NCBI GenBank assembly: GCA_035692985.1
Contig: DASSHG010000007.1
Span: forward strand, 1 to 64,000
Source of the DNA: JARIHC01 sp035692985
GTDB taxonomy: Bacteria; Patescibacteriota; Saccharimonadia; Saccharimonadales; UBA4665
Reading direction: 5' to 3'
DNA length: 64,000 bases
Positions within the stretch are counted from its first letter, which is position 1. The number at the start of each line of letters is the position of its first letter. The position numbers and the translations under genes were made by a program. Below the pieces are notes generated by a model. That model ran no database searches. It saw only the letters and a program-made list of their open reading frames with translations, and was not told the DNA's origin. Shown piece by piece: positions 1-7,724 of this stretch.

Positions 1-30
1 GAATTGTTTAGTTTGTCGGTTTAAAATAAA

Positions 31-65
31 AAGAAACGCTGAAATTTTTGGCGTTTTTTGTTTTT
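31..65 (+). terminator. Rho-independent terminator of an upstream gene
   Basis: A 6-bp stem AAACGC (34-39) / GCGTTT (51-56) with an 11-nt loop runs straight into a T-rich tract. No coding region precedes it in the window, so it probably ends a gene lying to the left. Confidence 0.6.
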
Positions 66-71
66 AGAACG

Positions 72-87
72 CAAGCTAGATAGTCAT
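72..87 (+). repeat. Outer inverted repeat, left copy
   Basis: CAAGCTAGATAGTCAT here matches the reverse complement of 1669-1684 at 15 of 16 positions, with an exact 12-bp core (CTAGATAGTCAT, 76-87 against 1669-1680). The pair brackets the secreted cysteine-rich protein gene. An inner pair (144-153 and 1522-1531) lies inside it. Confidence 0.7.
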
Positions 88-143
88 GGGTCTTTAAGCC
101 CGGTTGAGATATCTTTTAGGTAGCTCCCGGTTTTGAACCCAAC

Positions 144-153
144 CAACCGACTA
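144..153 (+). repeat. Inner inverted repeat, left copy
   Basis: CAACCGACTA is the exact reverse complement of 1522-1531. It is nested inside the outer inverted repeat around the secreted protein gene. Confidence 0.5.
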
Positions 154-222
154 TATATGTTCTATTAGATTTTCTTTCTTTAGAAACTTTTAGATAGGTT
201 TTGCTACCAGGTTTTACTTTAC

Positions 223-276
223 CTGTACTGCACATAAGTGACAAGGAATTATTCTTGTCACTTGCGTGTAGTACAG
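223..276 (+). promoter_or_regulatory. Long leader hairpin
   Basis: A 23-bp arm (223-245) pairs with 254-276 around an 8-nt loop. The only departures are two G-T wobbles and one A-C mismatch; the inner 10 bp (AAGTGACAAG / CTTGTCACTT) are perfect. It lies in the leader of the secreted protein gene at 344 and is followed by two more hairpins. Confidence 0.7.
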
Positions 277-286
277 CAGTATACGA

Positions 287-312
287 ATCTGGTAAAAGGC
301 CTTTTACCAGAT
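287..312 (+). promoter_or_regulatory. 26-bp perfect palindrome in the leader
   Basis: Positions 287-299 are the exact reverse complement of 300-312; the core reads CTGGTAAAAGGCCTTTTACC. It could be a dimeric-protein operator or an RNA hairpin. It sits 32 bp before the start codon of the gene at 344. Confidence 0.7.
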
Positions 313-321
313 ACATCCTCG

Positions 322-341
322 AATCACCATAGGAGGTGATT
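322..341 (+). promoter_or_regulatory. Ribosome-binding site inside a hairpin
   Basis: AGGAGGTGAT (331-340) is a near-complete complement of the 16S rRNA 3' end and precedes ATG 344 by 3 nt. AATCACC (322-328) pairs perfectly with GGTGATT (335-341) across a 6-nt loop, so the ribosome-binding site can be sequestered. This suggests translational control. Confidence 0.6.
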
Positions 342-343
342 AG

Positions 344-1498
344 ATGTTTCGTAACCTAAAGATAATGGCCACTCTTTTCACCTTCATGGTGATTGGGGGA
401 ACCTTCACGAGCATCGCGTCTGCAGAATGCGGACCCGGCTTCAGCAACAAAAAACAGCTGATTCGCTACGTCAAGAATGACCCGAGTTACGCCCATGGAC
501 TTCGCAAGGAGCTCCTGAAGCACTCGGCCTATGCCGGTTACAACGCTGACGAGACGGTTCTGAACTATATCCGAAACCCGGAACAGGTTGTGAAAGTAAC
601 CCCGACCGATTACGAATTGAAGTCAAACACCTACTGTCCCGGTGGCCCTGGTGATTACCAGCCGTTCCACGGTCTATTTGACAATATGGGCGGCCTACCA
701 ATGTTGTGGCATTGCCCGAAGGGTGGAAAATGCGTACCGCTTTTGAAGGGGTACTGCATGAATTTCGTGATGGGACCAGGTATCGGTCACCCTCACCACC
801 CGAAGAAGCACAAGCCACACAAGTGCAAGTGCCACAAGTGTGGTTGCCATAAGAAGAAGCCCAAGCCCAAGACGCCGCTTAGCTGTGAGGCCCAAGGACT
901 CATTAATGGTCCGAATGGTACCTGCGTCACTCAGATCGTAACGGTCACTCCGAAACAGGAATGTGAAGCAAACAATCACAGCACCACCGGTTGCACTCAG
1001 GAAACGACCACGGTGGTAATTAACTGCGGCAACTACTCGTCCGGTAACTCCGGAACCGTCGAACAAGGAGATAACTGTACCCAGAAGGAAGAAGAAAACA
1101 CCTGTGTAGATAGCAGCTGTAACTCCGAAGAAGAACCGTGCGGGTGCAAAGAACCCAAACCGGAAATCAGGATCACGTCGATGACCGAATTAAACCAAAT
1201 CCCATTCGGGAAGATCAGTCAGGAAGTTCACATTGGAACCTACGCCTCCGAATCTGGCGGCGTACTGACGGTCGATCCGGGAATCGGAAGCGTGTCGCCG
1301 TGCGGTAGCTCGTCGCCCAAGGGTGTCTTTACTGCCGAAGTTCCTTCGGGATCGTCTGAAGCGTGTGTGGTTTTCACCGCGCCTGAAGACGGAGACGAAC
1401 CGGAATACATGGTGGTCACCGTGACTGCCTGCATCGGATCGGTCTGCGCCGAAAAAATCCAGAAAGTCAAAATCACGTACGACCAATACCCAGGATAA
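344..1498 (+). CDS. Secreted cysteine-rich protein of unknown function
   Basis: This 384-residue protein matches no family I recognise. Residues 1-27 form a typical signal peptide (hydrophobic core, then ASA before Glu28), so it is probably exported. The mature part has 23 cysteines. A central Lys/His/Cys patch (about residues 148-176, with CKCHKCGCHKKK) resembles a metal-binding segment. It is followed by a Thr/Asn/Glu-rich cysteine region, and the C-terminal ~110 residues read like a beta-sandwich repeat. The many cysteines suggest disulphide-stabilised structure or metal binding outside the cell. The start is fixed by the very strong ribosome-binding site at 331-340. The gene stands alone between two nested inverted-repeat pairs and has a strongly structured leader. 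I give no function; the coding call itself is firm. Confidence 0.85.
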   Translation: MFRNLKIMATLFTFMVIGGTFTSIASAECGPGFSNKKQLIRYVKNDPSYAHGLRKELLKHSAYAGYNADETVLNYIRNPEQVVKVTPTDYELKSNTYCPGGPGDYQPFHGLFDNMGGLPMLWHCPKGGKCVPLLKGYCMNFVMGPGIGHPHHPKKHKPHKCKCHKCGCHKKKPKPKTPLSCEAQGLINGPNGTCVTQIVTVTPKQECEANNHSTTGCTQETTTVVINCGNYSSGNSGTVEQGDNCTQKEEENTCVDSSCNSEEEPCGCKEPKPEIRITSMTELNQIPFGKISQEVHIGTYASESGGVLTVDPGIGSVSPCGSSSPKGVFTAEVPSGSSEACVVFTAPEDGDEPEYMVVTVTACIGSVCAEKIQKVKITYDQYPG

Positions 1499-1521
1499 AG
1501 AACAGAAAGGAAGTAGAACCT

Positions 1522-1595
1522 TAGTCGGTTGAGAGTGCGTAGGCATTGGTAAGTTTGAGTGAATAACTCTATCCATTGCTTACGCACAACCGACT
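1522..1595 (+). repeat. Long imperfect hairpin after the secreted protein gene
   Basis: AGTCGGTTG (1523-1531) pairs with CAACCGACT (1587-1595). After a 4-nt bulge, TGCGTA pairs with TACGCA and the stem continues imperfectly through GGCATTGG / CCATTGCT. There is no T tract, so it does not look like an ordinary terminator. The first ten bases (TAGTCGGTTG, 1522-1531) also form the right copy of the inner inverted repeat. Confidence 0.6.
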
Positions 1596-1668
1596 GCTCG
1601 AGAGAGACCTTTTTGCCTAGCGGCATCAAAGTTTCCTCGGGCAGTCTTACACATTATATTGAAGCCCA

Positions 1669-1684
1669 ATGACTATCTAGTTTG
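1669..1684 (+). repeat. Outer inverted repeat, right copy
   Basis: This is the reverse complement of 72-87 at 15 of 16 positions. It lies 170 bp after the stop codon of the secreted protein and 60 bp before the next gene. Confidence 0.7.
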
Positions 1685-1743
1685 TTTAAGTGAATACTAA
1701 TAATACTAATTAATTTACAGTTAATAATAAGGAGGACATCACA

Positions 1744-2424
1744 ATGTCTAAAATTTCTAAAATTGTTGCCGGTCTGGCCGTTGTGCCGGTACTGGCTATT
1801 TCCGGTACTGCCCTCGCAGGCAGCCCCGGCCAGTTGGCTGGTGGTGATAACTACCAGGTCAAGAACCTTACCCAAAAGGGTTCTTACGCTAACACTATTA
1901 GTGCTACTTGTAACGATGAGATCGAGTACAGCATGGAGCTGAGCAACGTTCAGTTCGGTTCTTTGAAGAACGTAACACTAAAAGCTACTTTGCCTAGCGA
2001 CGGCGGTGCCAGCACCGCTACCGCAACAACCGACTTAGGCGGTAATTCAGGTACTTCTGATTCAGTTACCGTTAACTTAGGCTCCAACCAAACCCAGACC
2101 TTGGAGAGCGGCACCACCGTTCTTTACGACCACAGCGGCAACGCTCTTAAAACTTTGCCTGATACCATCACCAGCGGCGTAAACATCGGTACGCTGGAAG
2201 GTTCTACTACGGAGTTTGTTAACTTCAAGGCTAAAGTCAATTGTCCGACGCCTCCGAAGCCTCCGGTAACGCCTCCGAGCACGCCGCAGACTCCGGCCGG
2301 CACAACTCCTACCGCACTGGTTAACACCGGTCCTGGTAGTGCCATCGCGGCTTTCGTAGCTGCTACGATTGCTGGCGCACTCGGCTATCGCCGCTTTGTC
2401 AGCCGTCGTCTGAGCCGTCAGTAA
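1744..2424 (+). CDS. Surface protein with LVNTG-type sorting or anchor tail
   Basis: The protein has 226 residues. An N-terminal signal peptide (about 1-25, ending TALAG) is followed by a Thr/Ser/Asn-rich domain of alternating beta-like segments that resembles DUF11-type surface repeats. A Pro/Thr-rich linker (about 170-190) leads to LVNTGPG, a hydrophobic helix and an Arg-rich tail (YRRFVSRRLSRQ). LVNTG followed by a membrane segment and positive charges is the layout of a sortase-type cell-wall sorting signal, with Val in place of Pro. If no sortase acts on it, the tail would simply anchor it in the membrane. AGGAGG lies 8 nt before ATG, and a strong terminator follows the gene. It is likely an abundant envelope protein. 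Confidence 0.85.
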   Translation: MSKISKIVAGLAVVPVLAISGTALAGSPGQLAGGDNYQVKNLTQKGSYANTISATCNDEIEYSMELSNVQFGSLKNVTLKATLPSDGGASTATATTDLGGNSGTSDSVTVNLGSNQTQTLESGTTVLYDHSGNALKTLPDTITSGVNIGTLEGSTTEFVNFKAKVNCPTPPKPPVTPPSTPQTPAGTTPTALVNTGPGSAIAAFVAATIAGALGYRRFVSRRLSRQ

Positions 2425-2537
2425 GTGTGACTATCCTTTGTGGATAACCACTAGCGTAAATGTCACGTTTGTGCTATGCTACGCCTAGTTTCTGAGCACT
2501 GACTGACCGCTCTAAGACAAAAATCTCTAACGCGATT

Positions 2538-2572
2538 ATCCCCCAAGCCGGTGGAGCTTGGGGGATTTTCAT
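2538..2572 (+). terminator. Rho-independent terminator
   Basis: A perfect 11-bp stem ATCCCCCAAGC (2538-2548) / GCTTGGGGGAT (2556-2566) is followed by TTTT. It closes the transcript of the surface protein gene. Confidence 0.85.
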
Positions 2573-2609
2573 ATCTTCTCTGTTATGATAAGATTTGAGC
2601 GCCATAGAC

Positions 2610-2684
2610 GGCCCCATCGTCTAACGGCTAGGACACCAGGTTTTCATCCTGGCAATAGGGGTTCGATTCCCCTTGGGGTCACCA
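2610..2684 (+). tRNA. tRNA-Glu(TTC)
   Basis: The acceptor stem GGCCCCA pairs with TGGGGTC. The anticodon stem-loop CCAGG-TTTTCAT-CCTGG gives anticodon TTC, and the T-arm contains GGTTCGATTCC. The discriminator A and CCA are encoded. Confidence 0.97.
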
Positions 2685-2725
2685 GATTATAGACTTTATG
2701 GCCGCGACTGATTATCATAAGAAGC

Positions 2726-4306
2726 ATGGGTCCCGAAGCCGCATCACCATTAGAACCCGAACGAAGGGTTCCCGAACCACACGTATTATTGCAAGAGAGT
2801 TTAGGGGTCAGCGAAGAGGTTGCCCGGGATTTAGCCAGTGTACAGGTTATGTGCCCCAAGCCGGGGGAAGATCGTCAATCTTCTCTTGCTGAATTTATGA
2901 CAAGTCCGCATGGCGCGGGCAAAGCCGAGCAAATTATCGATATTGCCCGAGAAGCAAGGGAAAGCGGCGCTGATCCGGAAGAAGCTCTACAGCGAGCACT
3001 GGGATTTGCTGCCATCAAGGATAAAGAGACGGGCCGGCTCCTGAGAGTAGATGACGCCGAGCCAACAGCTCCAGCCGCTGACCCGTTAAAGCAGGCACCA
3101 ACCGAAAAAGAGGATAAGCCAAATGACGAAGAACCTCCGCGCCCGCCTGATGATTTTGTTGATAAGGTTCATATTGCCGAACGAGAGGGTTCTGAGCCAT
3201 CTGCCGAGTTACCTGCGCCCGCTGAAGAAGAAGCTGTTCGGCGCGAAACGGAAACGGTCAAGCCCGCTGAAACTACTGAAGATATTGAGCCGAAGTCATC
3301 GGAACATGAAGTGGATGAAGCTGAAATCCGGCACTATGAGCAGCAACCAACGCTAATTGATATGGTGGTCGTTGAGTCGGAGGGGCTAGTGGGGCGCACC
3401 GCTACCGCGCCGAAAATACCAGAGTCTCTCATAGTAAAGACGGAAAGCGCCGGCGGCCTAATTAACGAACCGCCTTCTAAACCACTCCAGGCGGCCTCTA
3501 TCTATAGAGGCCCCCGGAGCGAGGAGCCGCCGATCGCGCAGGCCGATGAGGCGCCGGCGCAGAGCGAGAAGAAAGTTGAAATCCAGAGCATCACTTTGAT
3601 AGAGGAAACTCCTGATCCTGAAGCCGTGACTCTCCCGGCCGGCATAATAGCGGAAACAGTACTATCGGAGACAGCCGAACAGCCTCCAGAGCTATGCCCG
3701 GCCGAAACGCTAGCCGATACGCCATTGGTAAGAGAGCGGAAGACTGTTTTTCCAGCAGACGAGCTTCTGCTAGACCTGCGATATATCATGCAGTCCGGAA
3801 ATATCGACGACGAAATAATCAGTGATCCAGCCTTGTCCGAACAGGTTATATTGCCTGAAATCACAGAACTGATACACGAAATGTCAGAAGTCCTGGAATC
3901 ACTGGAGCCTGCCGAAACCCAAGCCGTCCAGGTAGTGGCAGCCCAAATGACCGAAGCCGCGGAGCAGATCCTGATGTTCCGGGAGGCAGGCCAAGACAGC
4001 GCTGAAGCTGAAGAAATACTTCAAACTGTCTGTGAGCGGCTGCTAGACGAACTCAATGTCAGCTACAGCAAAGAGTCTGTTGAGCAATTAGCGCGCTTGA
4101 TCTTAGTGGCGCATGAAGCTAGGCGGGAAATGGCTGTGGCTGAACGACCAGAGAATGAAACGCTGGCCGACACCGATAAAGGTACGCATGAGTTTAAACT
4201 AGGCCAGCTTACAGTACCGATGCTGGTACACCGCGCCAAACAGAAGTTTGTGCCACTGCGCGCACTCGGGAAACGGGCGCTGACTGGCAATTTGGCACCC
4301 GCCTAG
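2726..4306 (+). CDS. Acidic, mostly disordered protein of unknown function
   Basis: This 526-residue protein is very rich in Glu, Ala and Pro. Residues of about 110-330 look disordered, with repeated acidic Glu/Pro stretches. The C-terminal ~180 residues (from about LLLDLRYIMQ) look mainly helical, and the last ~25 residues are basic. No catalytic motif, signal peptide or membrane segment is visible. A TATCAT box (2713-2718) ends 7 nt before ATG 2726, which supports this start and suggests a leaderless transcript beginning just after tRNA-Glu. The convergent PAP2 gene lies 3 bp downstream. I do not recognise a family. Confidence 0.75.
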   Translation: MGPEAASPLEPERRVPEPHVLLQESLGVSEEVARDLASVQVMCPKPGEDRQSSLAEFMTSPHGAGKAEQIIDIAREARESGADPEEALQRALGFAAIKDKETGRLLRVDDAEPTAPAADPLKQAPTEKEDKPNDEEPPRPPDDFVDKVHIAEREGSEPSAELPAPAEEEAVRRETETVKPAETTEDIEPKSSEHEVDEAEIRHYEQQPTLIDMVVVESEGLVGRTATAPKIPESLIVKTESAGGLINEPPSKPLQAASIYRGPRSEEPPIAQADEAPAQSEKKVEIQSITLIEETPDPEAVTLPAGIIAETVLSETAEQPPELCPAETLADTPLVRERKTVFPADELLLDLRYIMQSGNIDDEIISDPALSEQVILPEITELIHEMSEVLESLEPAETQAVQVVAAQMTEAAEQILMFREAGQDSAEAEEILQTVCERLLDELNVSYSKESVEQLARLILVAHEARREMAVAERPENETLADTDKGTHEFKLGQLTVPMLVHRAKQKFVPLRALGKRALTGNLAPA

Positions 4307-4309
4307 TTA

Positions 4310-4948
4310 CTATTTGTCTAGTCGCAACGGCTTGGCGATTTTCGGCGGCAGCAGGCGGACGAAACAGACGGCCATCAGACCGGTGGCGAACCCGCTGATG
4401 ATATCGGCCGGCGTATGGACGCCAAGGTATAAGCGCGACCAAGCCACCAGCAGGATCCAGAGAACTGATACCCAACGCCAAGCTTTAGGCAGGATGAACC
4501 ATAGGGTCAAGGCCAGCGCCGTCGCTGCCAGCATGTGGCCGGACGGGAAGCCGGGTCCTGTCTCGATGGCGCGGACATGCAGGTTATTATGCAAGATGGC
4601 TGCCGGCCGGGGTTCGTTGACAAGGTATTTAACAACGAAACCGGCCACCACTGCGCCACCTGTTGTGAAAAAGAAACGCCAGGCTAGGCGGTATTTTTTG
4701 AAAGCTAATGGGATTAGTACGCAGAGTACGATCGGATAGGCCGCGCCCAAGCCCTCGGTTATCCAAAGCGCGGGTGTCCTAAAGCTGTTTGATTCGTTGT
4801 TAATGGCGTGAAAGATGCTAGCCTGCCAACCGTCCAGCGGGTGGCCGCTAGCCGCGATCATACTAATAATAAGTAGCGCCAAACCGACAAAAAAAGTGAT
4901 CCGTAGACCGGCGTTACCGTTGTTCTGAGGTTTTCCTTCGGGCATCAA
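4310..4948 (-). CDS. PAP2-family membrane phosphatase
   Basis: A 212-residue integral membrane protein with the three PAP2 signatures: KYLVNEPRP, then PSGH (GFPSGHMLAATAL), then SRLYLGVHTPADIISG, which contains the SRxxxxxHxxxD pattern. Family members dephosphorylate phosphatidic acid, undecaprenyl diphosphate or related lipid phosphates at the outer face of the membrane. About five to six hydrophobic helices are visible. In a bacterium with few lipid genes, recycling of the undecaprenyl diphosphate carrier for peptidoglycan is a plausible job, but the substrate cannot be read from sequence. The gene runs against its neighbours and stands alone. Confidence 0.9.
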   Translation of the reverse strand: MMPEGKPQNNGNAGLRITFFVGLALLIISMIAASGHPLDGWQASIFHAINNESNSFRTPALWITEGLGAAYPIVLCVLIPLAFKKYRLAWRFFFTTGGAVVAGFVVKYLVNEPRPAAILHNNLHVRAIETGPGFPSGHMLAATALALTLWFILPKAWRWVSVLWILLVAWSRLYLGVHTPADIISGFATGLMAVCFVRLLPPKIAKPLRLDK

Positions 4949-5021
4949 ATCTCATTCTAGCACAACAGACTTTTACTTAGCTGAGGCCTCAAGTTATACT
5001 GGGGTAAAAGCAAGGGGTGGG

Positions 5022-6311
5022 ATGTTTACTAAGCAAACGATCCGCGATATCAATTTGAAAGGCAAGACGGTGCTGTTGCGCGCCGATTATAACGTGCCGG
5101 TCAGCGGCGGCAAGATTACCGACGATTATAGGATAAAAAAGTCTTTGCCGACCATCCAGTATCTGCTCAAGCACGACGTTAAACTGATAATTTGCTCGCA
5201 TTTGGGCCGGCCGGAGGGAAAGCCAGACGCCGATTACAGCCTGTTCCCGGTCGCCAAGCGTCTGCATCAACTGCTTGACAGGCCAGTGGAGTTCGCTACC
5301 GATTGTGTCGGCGAACCGGCACAAAAAGCGGCCACTAAATTGAAGCCCGGCCAAATCTTGCTTTTGGAAAACTTGCGCTTCCACGCGGAAGAAAAAGCCG
5401 ATAACGACGGCTTTGCCAAAGAACTGGCCAGCCTGGCCGACGTATTCGTGCAGGATGGCTTCGGCGTGGTGCACCGGGCGCATGCCAGCACCGATGCGGT
5501 GACCCGCCACCTGCCGAGCGTGGCCGGTCTGCTGTTGGCGAAAGAAGTTGATACCATTACGGGGGTTATGGAGAAGCCGGAGCGGCCGCTGGCGGCGATT
5601 GTTGGCGGAGCTAAAATCGCCGATAAGATCGACATTTTGAAACGATTCATCAAGCTGGCGGATTTTGTAGCGGTTGGCGGCGCCATGGCCAATACGTTCC
5701 TAGCGGCCCGCGGTCTGGATGTGGCTGAAAGTCTATACGACAAAGCTGACTTGCCGCTGGCTAAAGATATTTTGCGCACCGCGGCGGCCGAGACCAAAAA
5801 ACGGCACTTTATTTTCGCCCTGCCGCGCGACGGCGTGGTGACCCACAGGATTAACAAAATCATGCCGACCCGGATCGTGGATTGGGATACGCATGTGGTG
5901 GCCGACATTGAGAGTTATCCTAAAAGGGTTCCAGTCAGCACTAGCCGTATCCGTGCCCACGAAAAAATTACCGACATCGGCCCTTTTAGCGGCTCGTTCA
6001 TCGCCGGCGGTGTGCAGCTGGCTAATACTGTTATTTGGAATGGTTCCATGGGCGTGACAGAAACCGAGAGTTTGCAGGGCCCGATCGGTCCGTATGCCCA
6101 CGGCACGGAACTGGTTATCGAAGCCCTGGTCGGCGACTTTGGCCATAAACCATTTACGGTCGTTGGCGGCGGCGACACGGTTGGCTATATCGAGTCGCGC
6201 GGATTGGTGGATTGTTTTGATCACGTCTCTACCGGCGGCGGAGCCAGCCTGGAATTGATGGCCGGCCGCAAACTGCCAGGCGTTGAGGCGCTGCTTGACA
6301 AGAAGAAATAA
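5022..6311 (+). CDS. pgk: Phosphoglycerate kinase
   Basis: A 429-residue protein catalysing ATP formation from 1,3-bisphosphoglycerate in lower glycolysis. It starts with the family's N-terminal pattern (KTVLLRADYNVPV) and has SHLGRPEGK, LLENLRF and the C-terminal nucleotide-binding GGGDTVGYIE / STGGGASLELMAG segments. The length is slightly above the usual 390-410 residues, with extra residues in the C-terminal half (about 255-310). ATG 5022 is preceded by the purine-rich AAGGGGTGGG. tpiA follows after 22 bp, a standard glycolytic pair. Confidence 0.97.
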   Translation: MFTKQTIRDINLKGKTVLLRADYNVPVSGGKITDDYRIKKSLPTIQYLLKHDVKLIICSHLGRPEGKPDADYSLFPVAKRLHQLLDRPVEFATDCVGEPAQKAATKLKPGQILLLENLRFHAEEKADNDGFAKELASLADVFVQDGFGVVHRAHASTDAVTRHLPSVAGLLLAKEVDTITGVMEKPERPLAAIVGGAKIADKIDILKRFIKLADFVAVGGAMANTFLAARGLDVAESLYDKADLPLAKDILRTAAAETKKRHFIFALPRDGVVTHRINKIMPTRIVDWDTHVVADIESYPKRVPVSTSRIRAHEKITDIGPFSGSFIAGGVQLANTVIWNGSMGVTETESLQGPIGPYAHGTELVIEALVGDFGHKPFTVVGGGDTVGYIESRGLVDCFDHVSTGGGASLELMAGRKLPGVEALLDKKK

Positions 6312-6333
6312 GGTACAATTAAGCGTAAGTATT

Positions 6334-7122
6334 ATGAAAAAAACTTTGATCGTCGGCAACTGGAAAATGCATCTCAACGTGCAGTCAGCCAGTCTGCTGG
6401 TCCACCGGCTGGATAAGCGCGTCAAGCCGCATCGTGATATCGAGGTGGTTTTAGCGCCCACTTTGCTGGCGCTGCAGCCGGTCAGCCAGGAGATAGACCG
6501 CCGCAAATTCCGCCTGGCCGCCCAGAACGCTTTTTATAAAGACGAAGGCGCCTATACCGGCGAGGTCAGTTTTACCATGCTGCGTGAACTGGTCCACTAT
6601 GTAATTATCGGGCACTCTGAACGGCGTATCTACTTTGACGAAACGCTCGATACGGTGCGTGATAAGGTGCAGGCGGCGGTACGCAATGAAATTACACCGA
6701 TTTTGTGTGTCGGCGAGACCAAGCAGGAACGGGTTGCCGGCCATACCCGGCGGGTGATCCACGACCAACTGGTATCGGCAGTCGCCAATCTGACGCAGGG
6801 CGAGGTAGAACAAATGGTCATAGCTTACGAGCCGATCTGGGCAATCAGCACCTTCGGTCACGAGTTGGCCAAGCCCGGTGACATCGAGAAAGTATTTAAG
6901 CTGATCCGTGCTGAAATTCATGAATTATATGGCGCGACCGCTGCCAAAAGTGTGCGTGTGTTATATGGCGGCAGCGTGGACGACCAGCTCGCCGGCGGCT
7001 ATCTGGCGCTGGAGGATTGCGATGGCGTTCTAGTGGGTGCCGCCAGCCTGAATTACCAGCAATTCGCGGGTATTGTAGACAGCGCCTATCGTCTTGGGCA
7101 CCAGGGAGAGAAAAAACCGTGA
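6334..7122 (+). CDS. tpiA: Triosephosphate isomerase
   Basis: 262 residues, interconverting dihydroxyacetone phosphate and glyceraldehyde 3-phosphate. Visible are VGNWKMH (substrate lysine), the catalytic His region YVIIGHSERR, the catalytic Glu in VIAYEPIWAIST, and the phosphate-binding VLYGGSV and GVLVGAASL. The usual loop 6 motif AIGTG is altered to AISTFGHELAKPGDI, a lid slightly different from textbook enzymes. The start is ATG 6334 (MKKTLIVGNWKMH); an upstream in-frame start at 6283 would overlap pgk and add residues not found in the family. Its TGA overlaps the GTG of the next gene. Confidence 0.96.
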   Translation: MKKTLIVGNWKMHLNVQSASLLVHRLDKRVKPHRDIEVVLAPTLLALQPVSQEIDRRKFRLAAQNAFYKDEGAYTGEVSFTMLRELVHYVIIGHSERRIYFDETLDTVRDKVQAAVRNEITPILCVGETKQERVAGHTRRVIHDQLVSAVANLTQGEVEQMVIAYEPIWAISTFGHELAKPGDIEKVFKLIRAEIHELYGATAAKSVRVLYGGSVDDQLAGGYLALEDCDGVLVGAASLNYQQFAGIVDSAYRLGHQGEKKP

Positions 7123-7682
7123 CCGCAGCCGGGGAGAAAAAAACTATAAATGATGTGGACCATCCTGGTAAATCCACGCCGTCCGCGACCTCCAAACCGG
7201 TCATTGTTTCTAACCGGCCACTGTTGAAAGATCCCATGGTGGTCGACGAAGACGCCGCTTTGCCTAAGGAAGGCCCCGACCCCGATGATAAAAAGCCCCC
7301 TAAAGAAGAGTTAGAGCATACGGCAGGGCCAAAACTGCAACCTCCGGATACCATCCAGCCGGATGATGCCCAGACTCAGCCGGCAGAAAAAAAGGAAACG
7401 CTGCCTGCCCAGACAGAACCGCCTGGCAAAAAAGAAGCTGACCCTAAGCAAGAAGCTGCCGAGGAAACTGCCAAACAGGCCGCCGCCACCCAGCGGCTCA
7501 TCGACAGTAAGCGGTACGAATTACCTATCGATACCGTTGAAAAGCGCAAAACTAAGCGATTTGTTGTGCTCGGTGTTGTGCTGGCGGTGTTGTTGACGTT
7601 CGCCTGGATAGATGTTGCCATTGACGCGGGCATTATTCATATAGGCAGCGCCAAGCCTGTCACCCACTTTTTCTCGAACTAG
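7119..7682 (+). CDS. Single-pass membrane protein with disordered cytoplasmic part
   Basis: 187 residues. The start is GTG 7119, overlapping the tpiA stop as GTGA, so the two are probably translationally coupled. Residues 1-145 are hydrophilic, Pro/Lys/Glu/Gln-rich and probably disordered. A transmembrane helix follows (about residues 148-168, VVLGVVLAVLLTFAWI), with a ~20-residue tail. No enzymatic motif is visible. Its position after pgk-tpiA gives no clear clue to its role. Confidence 0.75.
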   Translation: MTAAGEKKTINDVDHPGKSTPSATSKPVIVSNRPLLKDPMVVDEDAALPKEGPDPDDKKPPKEELEHTAGPKLQPPDTIQPDDAQTQPAEKKETLPAQTEPPGKKEADPKQEAAEETAKQAAATQRLIDSKRYELPIDTVEKRKTKRFVVLGVVLAVLLTFAWIDVAIDAGIIHIGSAKPVTHFFSN

Positions 7683-7724
7683 ATTACAACGGTTTTAAGC
7701 GACCGGTTTTGCTAAAATAGCTAA

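Noticed and set aside
116..316. 66-codon minus-strand frame in the leader of the secreted protein
   Set aside because: It has no ribosome-binding site and lies across the long hairpin and the 26-bp palindrome, which explain the sequence better. I see no protein-family signal.
2439..2447. DnaA-box-like TGTGGATAA
   Set aside because: A single box with no cluster, no AT-rich unwinding region and no dnaA or dnaN nearby; not evidence for an origin.
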